NCBI GenBank assembly: GCA_029817715.1
Contig: JARUPY010000474.1
Span: 9,052,001-9,116,000 of the forward strand
Direction: 5' to 3'
Source of the DNA: Melastoma dodecandrum
Taxonomy: Eukaryota; Streptophyta; Magnoliopsida; Myrtales; Melastomataceae
Length of the DNA stretch: 64,000 nt
The notes beneath the pieces were generated by a model. That model was given only the letters and a program-made list of their open reading frames with translations. It was not told the DNA's origin and made no database searches. The position numbers and the translations under genes were made by a program. This document shows positions 11,059 through 23,200 of the stretch, in pieces. Each line of letters starts with the position of its first letter. Within the stretch, counting starts at the first letter, position 1.

Positions 11059-13329
11059 TATTAACAAATATAAGAAATGGGACAAAAGTATTATCGCAGC
11101 TCGACTACTTTTGCATATGTCAATTTGTCAAAGATCGAGATAAAATAGTGGTTTAACACCACTTGTATCCGTTACACGGGAAATTTTGCACTCGATAAAA
11201 ATCATTACCAAAATCAAGTCGATACTCCCAGCATGCTATTAGGCAAAATCTGTTCCACCTACTAGTAAATTAGATTGGGAAAAAAGCAAAGACAAGCTTG
11301 TCAAAGTCAATTTTAAAATTAATTGACAAAATATACGTTATGGAAGAAATTATTGGCCAACTTTTTCGTTTCAATTTCTTTATCTATTTTCACATGTGAC
11401 CCAAACTATAACTATGATTTTATTTGTGGCCTTAATGAAACAATGTTACTCAATGTCCGATTGGCTTAACCATTCTCTTATTTATTTTCTCATGTGGTTC
11501 GCTAATCGAGATTTTGTTTTTAATCCCTAATTGCAAAACCACCATCGCCATCAAGAGATGGATCCCCAATCCTAAACTCGAGTGGGTTGACGTGACCTTT
11601 TTTCAGACCTTAATTGGTCGTCTCATGTCTTCCTCCAAAGACTAGCGTTCCGCCAAAGAGTCCATGTTCAACCTCGTCAAAACATCCGACCCTAACTCAT
11701 TATCCTTCAAGCCCTTCAGCTCGTCAACCTAACCATTCCCAAGCTAAGTACCATGTCCGTTGTCCCCTCCACAAGCTCCTGACCTCTATCCCAATAGAAA
11801 AAAAAAATAAGCAAAAAACCTACAATGAAATCTCGCCATATAAATATGAAAAAAATTAAGAAAAAAATAAAAGGATTCCATTAAGCCACCTTTGATAAGA
11901 CCATAACGTCGTCTTTGTGTCATCTAATTAAGGTTTGTTGACCCAATGATTAAGTCTAAGCAAGGTGAATTAATATTGTGCTCAAACAGCCATTTTTTAA
12001 CTTTTTCACAAAACTCCCGACAGCGGAAGACTTGACTTTAGCAATCAGACCAATTAAATGATTTTGGATAACTTTCAAAACCCAAAGTGATATGTCGTGT
12101 ACGTCGTCAATCAAACCAATAGAATGCTTTTGGATAACTTTCAAATCCTTAGAAGTTCAAGTTTAAATGAGTAGTATGGCGCCACCTTATATATCTGCAT
12201 GGTTATCCATATGTTTATAGGGGTTTGGTGGATTAATGCTTATGATATAATTAGCAAACGAAAGAAAATGAGACATAAGTTTATAATGGTTTGGTGGAGA
12301 CTACCTACGTCCACTTTCACCCAAAATGTATGGTGGTAATCAATAATCGGAATGTATAAGTGATGAAGTAGGTGATACATGACCAACCCTCGATAGCACA
12401 TGCACAAGAAGGAACGCGTTATCGTGAATAACATTAACCAGCAGATGTACGTTTCTCTTCGGGTGGTGTCCTCCCTGGTTTCACAGCTGCCCACTACGAC
12501 TGTGGGCTACCTCACCGATTAAGCCCTTGGCTCCTCACCAAGAATGCACAGCAGCCTTCTATAACTTCCCCTCGGATCTTCATTGAGTAATCCCTTGACT
12601 CCTTGACAAGCATGCACAACTTTTCGCTGCGACTTCCCATCGGCTCCTCACCAGGTCGATGTTCCTACACACAACCACAATAGTAACGCAGTTACATTAC
12701 GAGGTCAGTACATCACCTTCTGTGCTCCCAGAGTTATCAGCCTTCACTTCAACCCACTGCATGTTGGCACGTCCACAACCATCAATCCTCCCTTAGATCT
12801 CGTTGCACGTCATTCCAACGCTATCCACAACTTCCCACAGAAGTCCGTCATACCCTCCGGGTCACTATAACAGAACCTTCACCCCGGTAAGAATACGAAC
12901 GACACAAACAATTTCATTAAACAACTAAACGTTATCGTTTGACCACTATTCTACACTACATTGTCGAGTTTTTCTATTTGTAACTATTCAAATGACTCTA
13001 AATTACGCTAGCAGGTTACATGATACCGTGCTGCTGTAGATGCATAATATCTTTCTACAAAATAAGGGATTTAACATGTTAGCATAATAATCAATTTAAT
13101 CACAAAAAATTGTTTCTAAATTGCAGCATCATTGTGTTTGTCATGTTACCATTGGGAATCAATCAAAGATTGATTGCGACAATTGTGGTTGCAATTCAAG
13201 AAATTCTTGAACATGTTCAAGAAGCTACAAATCAACATTGGAGCAAATGCCAAAATACACTATATTTACAAAGTATATGTTATCCAAGAAGCATCGACTG
13301 GGTGATCACGAGACCATTTCATTGACCGA
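11059..13329. other. Intergenic DNA, no gene recognised
   Basis: AT-rich sequence with no open frame of convincing coding character. A short imperfect duplication is visible: TTTTGGATAACTTTCAAA at about 12061 and again at about 12129. The part from about 12480 is more GC-rich and has CTCCTCACCA repeats; it may be the decayed 5' part of the Athila-type retroelement that follows. Confidence 0.5.
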
Positions 13330-16220
13330 AGAGTGTAGTAAAGTCCTCCAGGAGAAGCTACCCCCCTAAACTTTAAGATCTAGGTAAATCCATGATTCCA
13401 TGCATTATTGGTAATGAATTTTTTGGAGAAGCACTTTTCAACTTCGGGGAGAGCATAAACTTAATGCCATATTCGATATTCTACAAGTATTACATTGGGG
13501 AGGTACGTCCCACTTCTGTAATTCTTCAATTAGCTAATTGATCGTACACTTATCTAAAAGGTGTGATCAAAGACGTATTAGTTAAAGTTGACAAGTTTAT
13601 ATTCCCAGATGACTTTGTGGTTCTGGAGTATGAGAAGGATCATGAGATCTCGATCATTTTGGGCAAGCCAGTCCTTGCAACTAGAAAGACCCTCATAGTA
13701 CGTGCATGATCAGGACGTAACGTTTAACATTGTTGATGTAATGCTTATGCCTAACGAAAATGAAGAATGTTATTATGTGGATATACTTGATAGCATTGCA
13801 TACGAATCCATTTTAGAGATGTATGCCAGTCCAATCGAAGAGATGATGTATATGGTGGAAGCACAACTGTAGAGAAAGAACAAGAGGATGCATCATACAT
13901 CCATCGCATTACATGAGTGGAAAAATTAGATCGCGTGGCCACACGAGCCAAACCATCTGTAGAAGAACCATCCCGGCTTGAAATTAATCCGCATCTAGAG
14001 CATTTGCTATACTATTTTCTGGGTAAGTCGAGCACTCTACCTATAATAATTTCATCTAATCTAACCGATTAATAGGAGAAATTGTTGCTACAACTGCTAC
14101 GACAATATAAAAATGCAACTGGCTAGGCTATCGTGTGGACATTAAGGGGGTAAGCCTGTCCATCTGCATGCACAAAATTATCGTTGAGGGCAACAAAGAG
14201 TCATCAATAGTTTTGCAATGAAGGCTAAATCCCAACATGAAGGATGTGGTATGCAAAAAGATTATCAAATGGTTTGATGCATACATTTTCTACCCAATGT
14301 CAGACAACTAGTGGGTCAAACCTATGCAATGCGTCCCAAAGAAGAGTGGAATGATTGTCATGAAAAAATAGGAAGAATCAGGCGATTCCCACCAGAATTA
14401 TGACCCGGCCGAGGGTAGGCATGAACTATAGAGAGCTAAATATCCACAAGCAAGGATCACCTCCAATTGTTGTTCATCAACCAAATGCTCGATGGATTTT
14501 TTTATGGTTATTCAGGATGTAATCAGATTACCATAGCCCTAGAAGACTAAGAGAAGACAACCTTCACCTCCCCTTACGGAACATTTGCATTTGATGCTTG
14601 ATATTTGACCTTCGCAATGCATCGACCATGTTTTAAAGGTGCATGATTGCCATCTTTTCAGACATGGTCGAGCATTCATCGAGGTATTTATATACGACTT
14701 TTTGGTGTTTGGAATTTCATTTGAAAGCTGTTTGGAAAATTTGTCTGGTTTTTACTACATTGTGCCAACATATCTAGTGTCAAACTAGGAAAAATGACAT
14801 TTTATGGTTCGAAAAAGAATTGTTTTAAGTCACAGGATCTCCGAGAATAGAATCGATGTGGATAAATCCTAGGTTAAAACCATTGAAAGGTTGCCCCCGC
14901 CAACATCAGTCAGCGGAATTTGAAGCTTCCTAGGACATGTGGGATTCTATTGACATTTCGTTAAGGATTTCTTGAAGATCACCAAGCCATTGCGTATTTT
15001 CCTTGAAAAAGATGTAGCATTTATCTTTGATGGTCAGTGTATGGAAGCGTGTGCCTGAAGCTCAAAGAGATTAGTTTTTGCTCCCATAGTTATGGCCCCA
15101 AATTGAAACTAATGTGCGAAACAACCGATTTCACTGTGGCCGATACAATGGACAGAAGAGCTCGGGTAAGTTACGCTACCACTGAGAAAGAGATGCTCAA
15201 AATTGTATGTTCCTTTGATAAATTCTGCTCATACTTGATTAGTTCGAAGGTGATAGAGCATAATAATCATGCAGTCAACAGGTACTTAATATATAAGATC
15301 GATGTAAAGCCTTGGTTGATCAGATGGATTTTGTTGCTACATAAATATGACCTTGAGCTTTGCCAAATAAATTGTGGCTAATGTAATTCCCCTGAATTTG
15401 ACTTCTCTACAAAGGAAGGAATTTTAGCATGACGTTCAACACTATATGTTAGATGAACTGTTGTTGTTTTGTGCAATTCAGATAATCTGCAGGTGCATAC
15501 CAGAGGAGGAGATGACGTGAATTCTTCAGCAGTGTCATGCATCCCCTTCTGATTGTCACTTTGGTAGCCACAAAGCCGCATTGAAAATTCTGCAATCAAG
15601 TTTCATCTAGCCCAATTTTTTTAAGGATGCCTATAACTTTGTCAACCACTATGACTAATGCAAAAGGGTGAGAAATATTTCACGCCGTGATGAAATGTCG
15701 TTGAAAATATTTTTAAGAATTGCCTTTATTGGTTCGTTGGTAGATTCATTAAAGAATCGTTACATACTTGTGGCAGTTGACTATGTTTCGAAATGGGTGG
15801 AAGCCACCCCCTTGCCCATTAACGATGCTCATGTAGTGGTAAGATTTTTTAAGCAGATTTTTACAAGTTTTTGAGCACCTAGAGCAATCATAAGGGATGG
15901 AGGATCCTCCCACTATTGCAACGAGAAATTAAAGGGCTTGATCAAAAAGTACGGCATGACCCGCAATATCACTTTGGCCTACTATCCGTATAAAAGTAGC
16001 CAGGTAGAAGTGTTAAACTGTGAAATTAAAAGAATCATGGAGCCCAAGCGGAAAGTATTGGGCAAGTAAGCTTGAAGATGCATTGTGAGCATATCGGACA
16101 ACCTACAAAACTCCAATAGGCACTTCACCATATTAACAAAACACATCCAAGGACCAAAGATCTTCATAATCAACTAGTTTGGCCCCTTTGAAAACAAACA
16201 TTAGTTCCTTTAGGCTCTCA
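13330..16220 (+). pseudogene. Decayed Athila-type Ty3/Gypsy pol (PR-RT-RH-INT)
   Basis: Ancient retrotransposon polyprotein with many stops and frameshifts. Recognisable in order: a retropepsin remnant (SINLMP about 13455; [15 protein letters not shown] and [10 protein letters not shown] about 13560-13690), the RT start (PHLEHLLYYFLGKSSTLP about 13990, a decayed FSDGYSG-like site about 14500, SPYGTFAF about 14570), RNase H (YATTEKEMLKIV about 15170, then LIRWILLLHKYDLEL about 15315) and integrase (YILVAVDYVSKWVEATPLP about 15755; AIIRDGG; AYRTTYKTPIGTSPY about 16090). The wording of these motifs is that of the Athila/Tat branch. No intact LTR pair was found around it. Confidence 0.85.
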
Positions 16221-16235
16221 ACTACTACAATTATC

Positions 16236-16925
16236 TCATCAGCAACTATGTTCGTCTCTCAGGCGACAAAAGGCAACCAAGCGACGAGCAACCCAGGGAA
16301 CGGATACGATCTAACGGTTCAGGTCTGACAAGTTGCACTCCAAGAGTCGCGCTTGCTCCACTACCCTGATCAATTACCTTTTCAGAGCTTGTTGGGAGGA
16401 AATTAAATATTTCCCTTTCTTATTTTCTGATTCTATTTCCGTATCTTTTATTTCATTTCCTTTATTGTCATTTCTATGGGCAGCTTATATAAGCCCTTGC
16501 TTTGTAAGAGTTGAACTTAGATTGTTCAGACTTTTAAACCCATATTAGACTTTAGTCTTTCTATCCGAAGGAGTGAATTCTCTTTCAACCTCGTTCTTCA
16601 TTTGGTGGATTCCAAGTGCAGATTGAATAGAATGTATCAATCGGTGGTCGTGAATATGTATCATCCGTGTTGTTCCTCGTCTTGTTCTTGTTCACGGTGG
16701 TGTGTCTGTATCCGTATGACAGACGAGTTTTATCTGAGTCTTCTTTCACGTTGGTGTATCTGTATCCGTGGAGATTGATCTCAACCTATCTTTCATATCC
16801 ATCCAGTTAAGCCATCCCGCCTCATCTATCCTTCCGTCCATACACGTCACTCCATTCTACACCCTTAGTGACGTCCCACTTCGTTTCAGCATTGGAATCA
16901 TCTATTCCTTGTCGTCCCCGCATCA
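16236..16925 (+). repeat. Truncated Gypsy LTR (same family as the 59-63 kb cluster)
   Basis: Closely resembles the LTR at 60926-61732. Shared blocks include GAGGAAAT, the TATA-like TTATATAAGCCC (about 16488), CTTCATTTGGTGGATTCCAA, the CACGGTGGTG repeats and the 3' end GTCCCCGCATCA at 16925. The 5' part of the LTR is missing and it abuts the Athila-type integrase remnant, so it is a fragment or truncated solo LTR inserted there. Confidence 0.8.
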
Positions 16926-19900
16926 ACAAACGTTTGACCATGTATAGAAAGATCACATTCTTTTTACTCATCACATCGGGGAAATGACAAAGCTTGCTAC
17001 AAAAGAACATTTCACTTTGCCTTTATCGCCCAGTTTCCTCTTATGTTTATGTTCTTTTGCCTTTGGAAGATTATTTTATCTTGTACCTAAACTATTATCT
17101 TGTCTCATCTAGCCAAACCTTTTCCATTGTGTTTCGAGCCCTTACTCCACTTCGTAACATTTGTTTGGCCTCAGAGTAGTTGGGATGCCTTAATGAGCTC
17201 TTCCGATAACTCACAGTGTTGATCAATATCAACAAATCAACAAACACTTTCATTATGAGTCCTATATTGCTTCATGTTTTCCCATGAGCTCGATAGAGGC
17301 AAGATTACTTCCAAAATTTAGATTTCATCGGCTGTCCCGCATTTCTCAGAGTTGTTATTGGACTCGACTACGCCTCAAATGTCATTTTATGGTCTAATCA
17401 AGCCAATTCTCATATGTTATGAATTAATATGAACACAAACAACTTAAGGATATAAATTTCCTTGAAATGCTCCTTTAAAGCACACCACATGTGCCTCACG
17501 GTCAGGTACTGCTTATACTTCAAAATAAAAATCATTATAGACTATTGATTAAGATAACTCTTATTTGAGTATTTTTTTTTTCTATGTAAGATACACCTTC
17601 TAAACTATCCCACCATGACATTTAGGCTCTCAACCTGGATCTGTCAGTTCATGGGCTAATACTTATGTGGGCTCATGTTTGTTAAGGACAAGCTATATCT
17701 TATGATCCAATAGATCAAAGTGGTTTAGTTTGTCCCTCTTATATATCTATACTAATAGTCTTCATTACAATTATTTCATAATATAGTATGACATTTATTA
17801 ATCGAAACAATAAGTAATCAAAATTATGTGTATTGCAAAAAACACATGTTACTGCTCTCAAACACAATAGGCAACAATTTAAAATAAAGCTTGACATCAA
17901 GATAAGTAACTAAATCATCCACCTCTGAACTCCAAATATTATAATAACTAATTCGAGAAATGCAAATCCCACGAATAATGTGAATTTTAATTATTCATAG
18001 TAATTAAATATTATATTAAAATGTAACGTAGTTTTTCAAATCTCAAAATAAAAAGCATATAAAAAATAACATATTAAATAATCTTTTTGGCAATCATTGA
18101 TTCCCATGACTTATCAAGTGCACCGTCCGCAAAATCTCCTCTCTCTATGATGTCCCATGAAGGCACCTCATTTATTACGGTAAAAAAAAATCAATCAAAT
18201 TTTGCACATTATGAAATTCAAATCAAGGTGGTTTGTAAAGCACTTTTTATTAAATCATCTTTCCTGTTCGCGATTATATTTAAATAATTAACAAATATGA
18301 TACAATAATTCATCCAGAACCAAGTTATGATTTATGAATTAGGAACTCAAATAAATTTGAAATTACGAGATAATATATTGTTGGAATCATGACTACAAGT
18401 ATACAATTTGTTTTCACAATTCTCAATTTTCACAAAACATAATTTGAAAAATAACAAATGTAGTAGAAAATAAATTCTTGAAAGTGGGCATCAAGTTCTA
18501 AAGTGATAGAGTCTCGGGGTAGCGTTTGCCAAAGGCGATTAAACTCTATGAGAAAGTCTCATTTAGCAAATGCCGATTTTCCTTCTCAAGTGAACACAAA
18601 CTTTCCTTTCTCAAAAAAGGAAGTCATGTTGAGTAAACTCAAACTTCCTTTTCTCTAAGGAAGTCTTGTTTGGTAAACGTGAACTTTTCATATTCAAAGA
18701 CGTCGCCTTTGTGAAAGGCGGAAAACATTTAAAAATATACTTATATTTCCTAAACGTGATAATAGAATTTTCGAATCTATCACCTTTTTTGAGGAAATTT
18801 TTTTGGTCCAAAACAGTAAAATGGAGCGTTTCTTGGTTTTAGTATTTAGTTTTATGACTCCGTTACATGATGTTTGTACAGCTTTGTTTTTAATTTGCGT
18901 TGGGCATGAAAATATTTCGCATTTTATGATACTCATTTTTTAAATTCTCGAAATGTTATGAACTTGGCTTTATTAAAACCGAGTTTGCTTCTTAAAGATC
19001 TTGGCTTTTTATAAAGCCAAATTCGCTTTCATGAATGTCCCAAAAGCGGATTACAAATAGTCGAGTTGTCTGATAAGTGAACCCCACTTTTTAAAAGCCG
19101 AGTTGTTGGAGAACCAACGCGGGAAGCCTACTTAGGTTTTATCATGTCAAAAACTTTAAGTCCCAAAACTTTTTAAAAAGGGAAGTCCTTAAGGGTTAAT
19201 TCGGCTTTATAAAATCAACACTATTTAAGAACAAAATAGGCCTGGTTTTGCTTGGTTTTGGGACTCACGTAATTTATGATTTTTACTTCGGGTTGTCTCA
19301 TATTTTCCGAATGTTTCTTTAACCACAACGAGGTCAACGTGATAAGGTAAGTAAAATCCCCGCAAGAAAGCCAACCTATAGATAAGCTAACGTGACCCAT
19401 ATGCGGGGATAAAACAAATAGTAGAAATGGAAGAAAAGGATAGGAAGACAGAGATAAAACTTTTTGCCAAATATGTGCATATAAAATAATAAAAACTACT
19501 TAAAGGTTGAAAGATCCCAAATCCCATGAAAAAGATGAAAAAGATCCCCAACTCTGACACGACAGATAAAGAAACAATCGACACTGAAGCATATATATTA
19601 CAGACAATAACATTTTTTGCAGCTATTTGGACGCACTATCATCTTTGATGGCCAACCCCTGTTGCAGTAATGCATGACTCCCATAACGCTCTAATTCTGC
19701 ATGCATATCTGGCAATCAACTTCGTCCCCATTGGATCTATCCAGATAGCTTCCTTTCAATCAAGGACTTAACAACCCTAAAATGCAGCTAACAGAACAAC
19801 ATGAATCCTCACTAAAAAATTATTCAAAAAATGTCTTCCTTCAAATGACGATGAAATTATTTGAAAAGCTCATTGAACTATTTAGTTTCTCACATTCATG

Positions 19901-20224
19901 GATATCCATATCAAAAGATAAGATGAAGAATCTTATTATAAGTTCGAGAAACGAAATACATAATCACTTTGGTTAACGAGGAACCTAATACAATGGGCAA
20001 ATATTGGTTTCAATCAGTGCATATATCAATGGTTATGATAAAATCAAGAGATAAAAAGCATAGATGAACATACATGATGCTGTCTAATTTTCATATATTT
20101 ATCAATAAAAGGTATTAAAAGCAAAGTAATTGCTTAAGGTACTAGAAGTCTTGACATCAAACCACCCAACAGTTAATTTCAACAACGGTTCACGAAAGTA
20201 TGATTTTTGGTCACACACTTGAAC
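16926..20224. other. Intergenic DNA downstream of the UBA/PUB gene
   Basis: AT-rich, with no coding exon recognised on either strand. Short open frames here lack domain motifs. 18560-18700 has a few imperfect GGAAGTC/GACTTCC direct repeats, and 18960-19210 has TTTATAAAGCC/GGCTTT motifs in both orientations. Part may be the 3' UTR of the minus-strand host gene ending at 20225. Confidence 0.45.
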
Positions 20225-23200
20225 TCAGAGGACCCCGAAATAGGGATTCTTAATAGCAGAGTCCAGCTCTGAACCTGCAGAGTTCAGCACTGTCAGATCT
20301 ACCTTATCTCTAGGTAGAAACAAGAACTCATTGCTGTCTATTTTCTCAAAGCCACATAGCTCAAGGAATTCAATGCCACCTGTGAACGCACCTACTCTTT
20401 CCTGCACCCAGGATGATTTTAAAATATCACGATGAGTGCAGCAACTGCCCGGTTACTTAAAAACACTACCAGCTCAATCATCCAAGGGAAAGGTGCAGAA
20501 AAAGTGTACCTGAAAAGATGGATTGGTGACTCTAATCTTGCGGAACTTTTCCTCGCTGGGATTCTTGGCCACATTCCCAATGTATGTTAGCAATGTCTGA
20601 AACGCTCTCTTCACTTTGGCATCATCATCCTGGTCCAGTAGATGAACAATAAGTTATCATTGACCAAAAGTCCAAAATCCATAATGAAAATAGAAAATAG
20701 AACATCAGCAATTATGACCTTAGTAAACTCAAAAGACCAAATTTTGTAAATGCAAGCATTAAATTTGCAAATTTACAGGAAGAGAACTCATTCATACTCT
20801 ATGATTTTGCTTCAAAGACCTCAGACACTCCCTCATCTGCTCAGCCTTTGTCGCAGGTCTAACTGGTAATGAGCTCTGCAATTTTTATCAAGGTTAGGTG
20901 TTATGCTAATAATTGAACTGCTGACAGTGCATTAGCTTGTCTAAAATTGGACCAATACTTTTCTTTCTTCAACAGCAGGTGTAGCTGGTTTTGCAGTAGC
21001 AGGCTCTTCTGCAGGCAGTCCCAGTTTCCTCCTCCTTTCCGCCTGCACAGATGAAAGGATCTGGTAATCCGTAAACCTACACAATAATGGCTGCTCCGAC
21101 TGAATTGGGGATGCAAATATGAGAGTTTTTAAAGTTGACCCAAAAATAATCAAATTTGACCCGAACAACCTAAAGTAATTTTACCAGTCAAACTCAAGTA
21201 TCATTTTATTCAGATGAGTACTGTTAAATGGAAAAGACTACCACATCCATCCTCCATTAAATGCTTGAACTCAGCAAGTACTTGGCCTCTGCATACCTGA
21301 TCTTAGTATTGTGCTTGGGAGGCGAATTCAGGTTATTGTCTAATTATCCTTTGTTGTTTCTAAAAACATGTCCATTCAAAAAGTTACCCCCTTTTCTCCT
21401 ATAAAACCAAAAGCAGCATACCCAATTTTCACTGCCAATATCATGCAGCAATTAGCCATCCCTTCTCAACTCCAATCCCTAAGAAATTTAAGAACTCAAG
21501 ATTTGTAGAAAATGGCACAATCTCTTGTCAGATTATCCATGGGTAAAAATTCTTCCCATCCATAATATTTTTATTTGTGCTTCACAAGCCTCCTTATCCA
21601 CAATCTTCCTCTCAGTTATCCTTCTCAATCATTAATGCTCTATAACACTACCATCAACTGCAAAAGTAATGCCAATTAAATGAACTTTGATAAACTAGCC
21701 AACTCGCTAGGTTATTGCATCCATTCAACAGAGATAATCAATCATTTGGCATCGGCATTGGCATGCGAATTGTGCAACCGTCTCTATAATTAGCAAGGGT
21801 GGGGAGCAGAACACTATGCGTTTGTAACCTTACTCTAGAAACCAATTGCAATGTTACTACAAAGAGGAGGTCAATCATTATATACCTAAAATTTTAGAGT
21901 GGTGAAATATTTAGTTATGGAACGTTAAACAACATATTCAAAAGTAAGAAATACCTTGTCTTCTTCCAATTTTTGACGAATTTTTTCCCTAGCCCTCTTC
22001 TCCTCCTCTTTCTCAGCTTTCCGCAGAGCCAACAAACTAAAACAAGAAACATCTTATTCACATTTGTTCGGAGAAACTGTAATAACATCCCCAAAACTAA
22101 TTAACGCAGTCACATGATTCAAAGAATGTTGCAGATAAGTAAAAACTTACCGTTTCCTCTCATTTTCTTCTTCAATCCTTTTTGCCTCAAGAAGCTCCTT
22201 CCCCACTCGAATTCTTTCCTGAATGGAAAGACCAAGGTGAACCAACAACTCGGAGAAGAAACGCAACACTAGGTATTATTTTATTATCACAGACAATCTT
22301 CCATTGAAAGAAACATAGTAATATAATGAAGACAAGCATGCTGGAAACCAAACCGTGTACGCAGAATTTCTTACCATCATAAAGAATGTCATAAGGAAGA
22401 CTTTGGATTAAGATTAGTTATCTCTGTATCATTCCGCCAATATTACTTCCTAGCACTATGGAAACAGCATTTGAACCATAGAACACCCGAAGCAGCAACA
22501 ATAAGTCCACCAGTCAACCTTCATATTTACTTTCTTAAACCATAGCCAAACATAAGGCTAGAAAATTGACAAAATGGAATTCATGAACTATCACACCTTT
22601 TCTCTCTCTCTTTCCATTCTCTTTTCCTCCTCGTCTTTCTTCTTGCGTGCTCGATCCCTGCCGGAAGATTAACTAAGGCATTAGAAGTATATTCAAAGGA
22701 ATACTCCACAATATCATAATAGACAGAGCACATAAACTCAAAACTCAAAATAAATGTCTACCATATTAGCAACATAATGTTGTGTGAAGAAGCTACAAGA
22801 ATATTTAGTAACAATTCTGAGCAATCCATGAAGAAAATACACCACTTTCCTTCAAATCTATTTGAAGCACCAAACAACATAAATGTGCAATCTGCTGAAC
22901 CTTTCAAAATTTGTTTTACTGATTGGAATATCCTTTTTCATGCTCTATCAACAAAGGGATATCTGTAACTGCTCGGTTTCTTGTAAATCACTTTGATATT
23001 ACCTTAATTCTTGTGCTTTAAGCTTCATTTCTTCTGGTGACAGCAAAGGCTTAGGAGCATCAACTTTTGCATTAGCAGGGACCTGCAACTCCAAACACAA
23101 GAAAATGAGAAATCATGGCAACTGTACCTTTAAAGAAGATAATGGCAAGAGACTAAAAAGTAAGAAAAAAACTAGAATTTGAATTAACCAGACAACTTGT

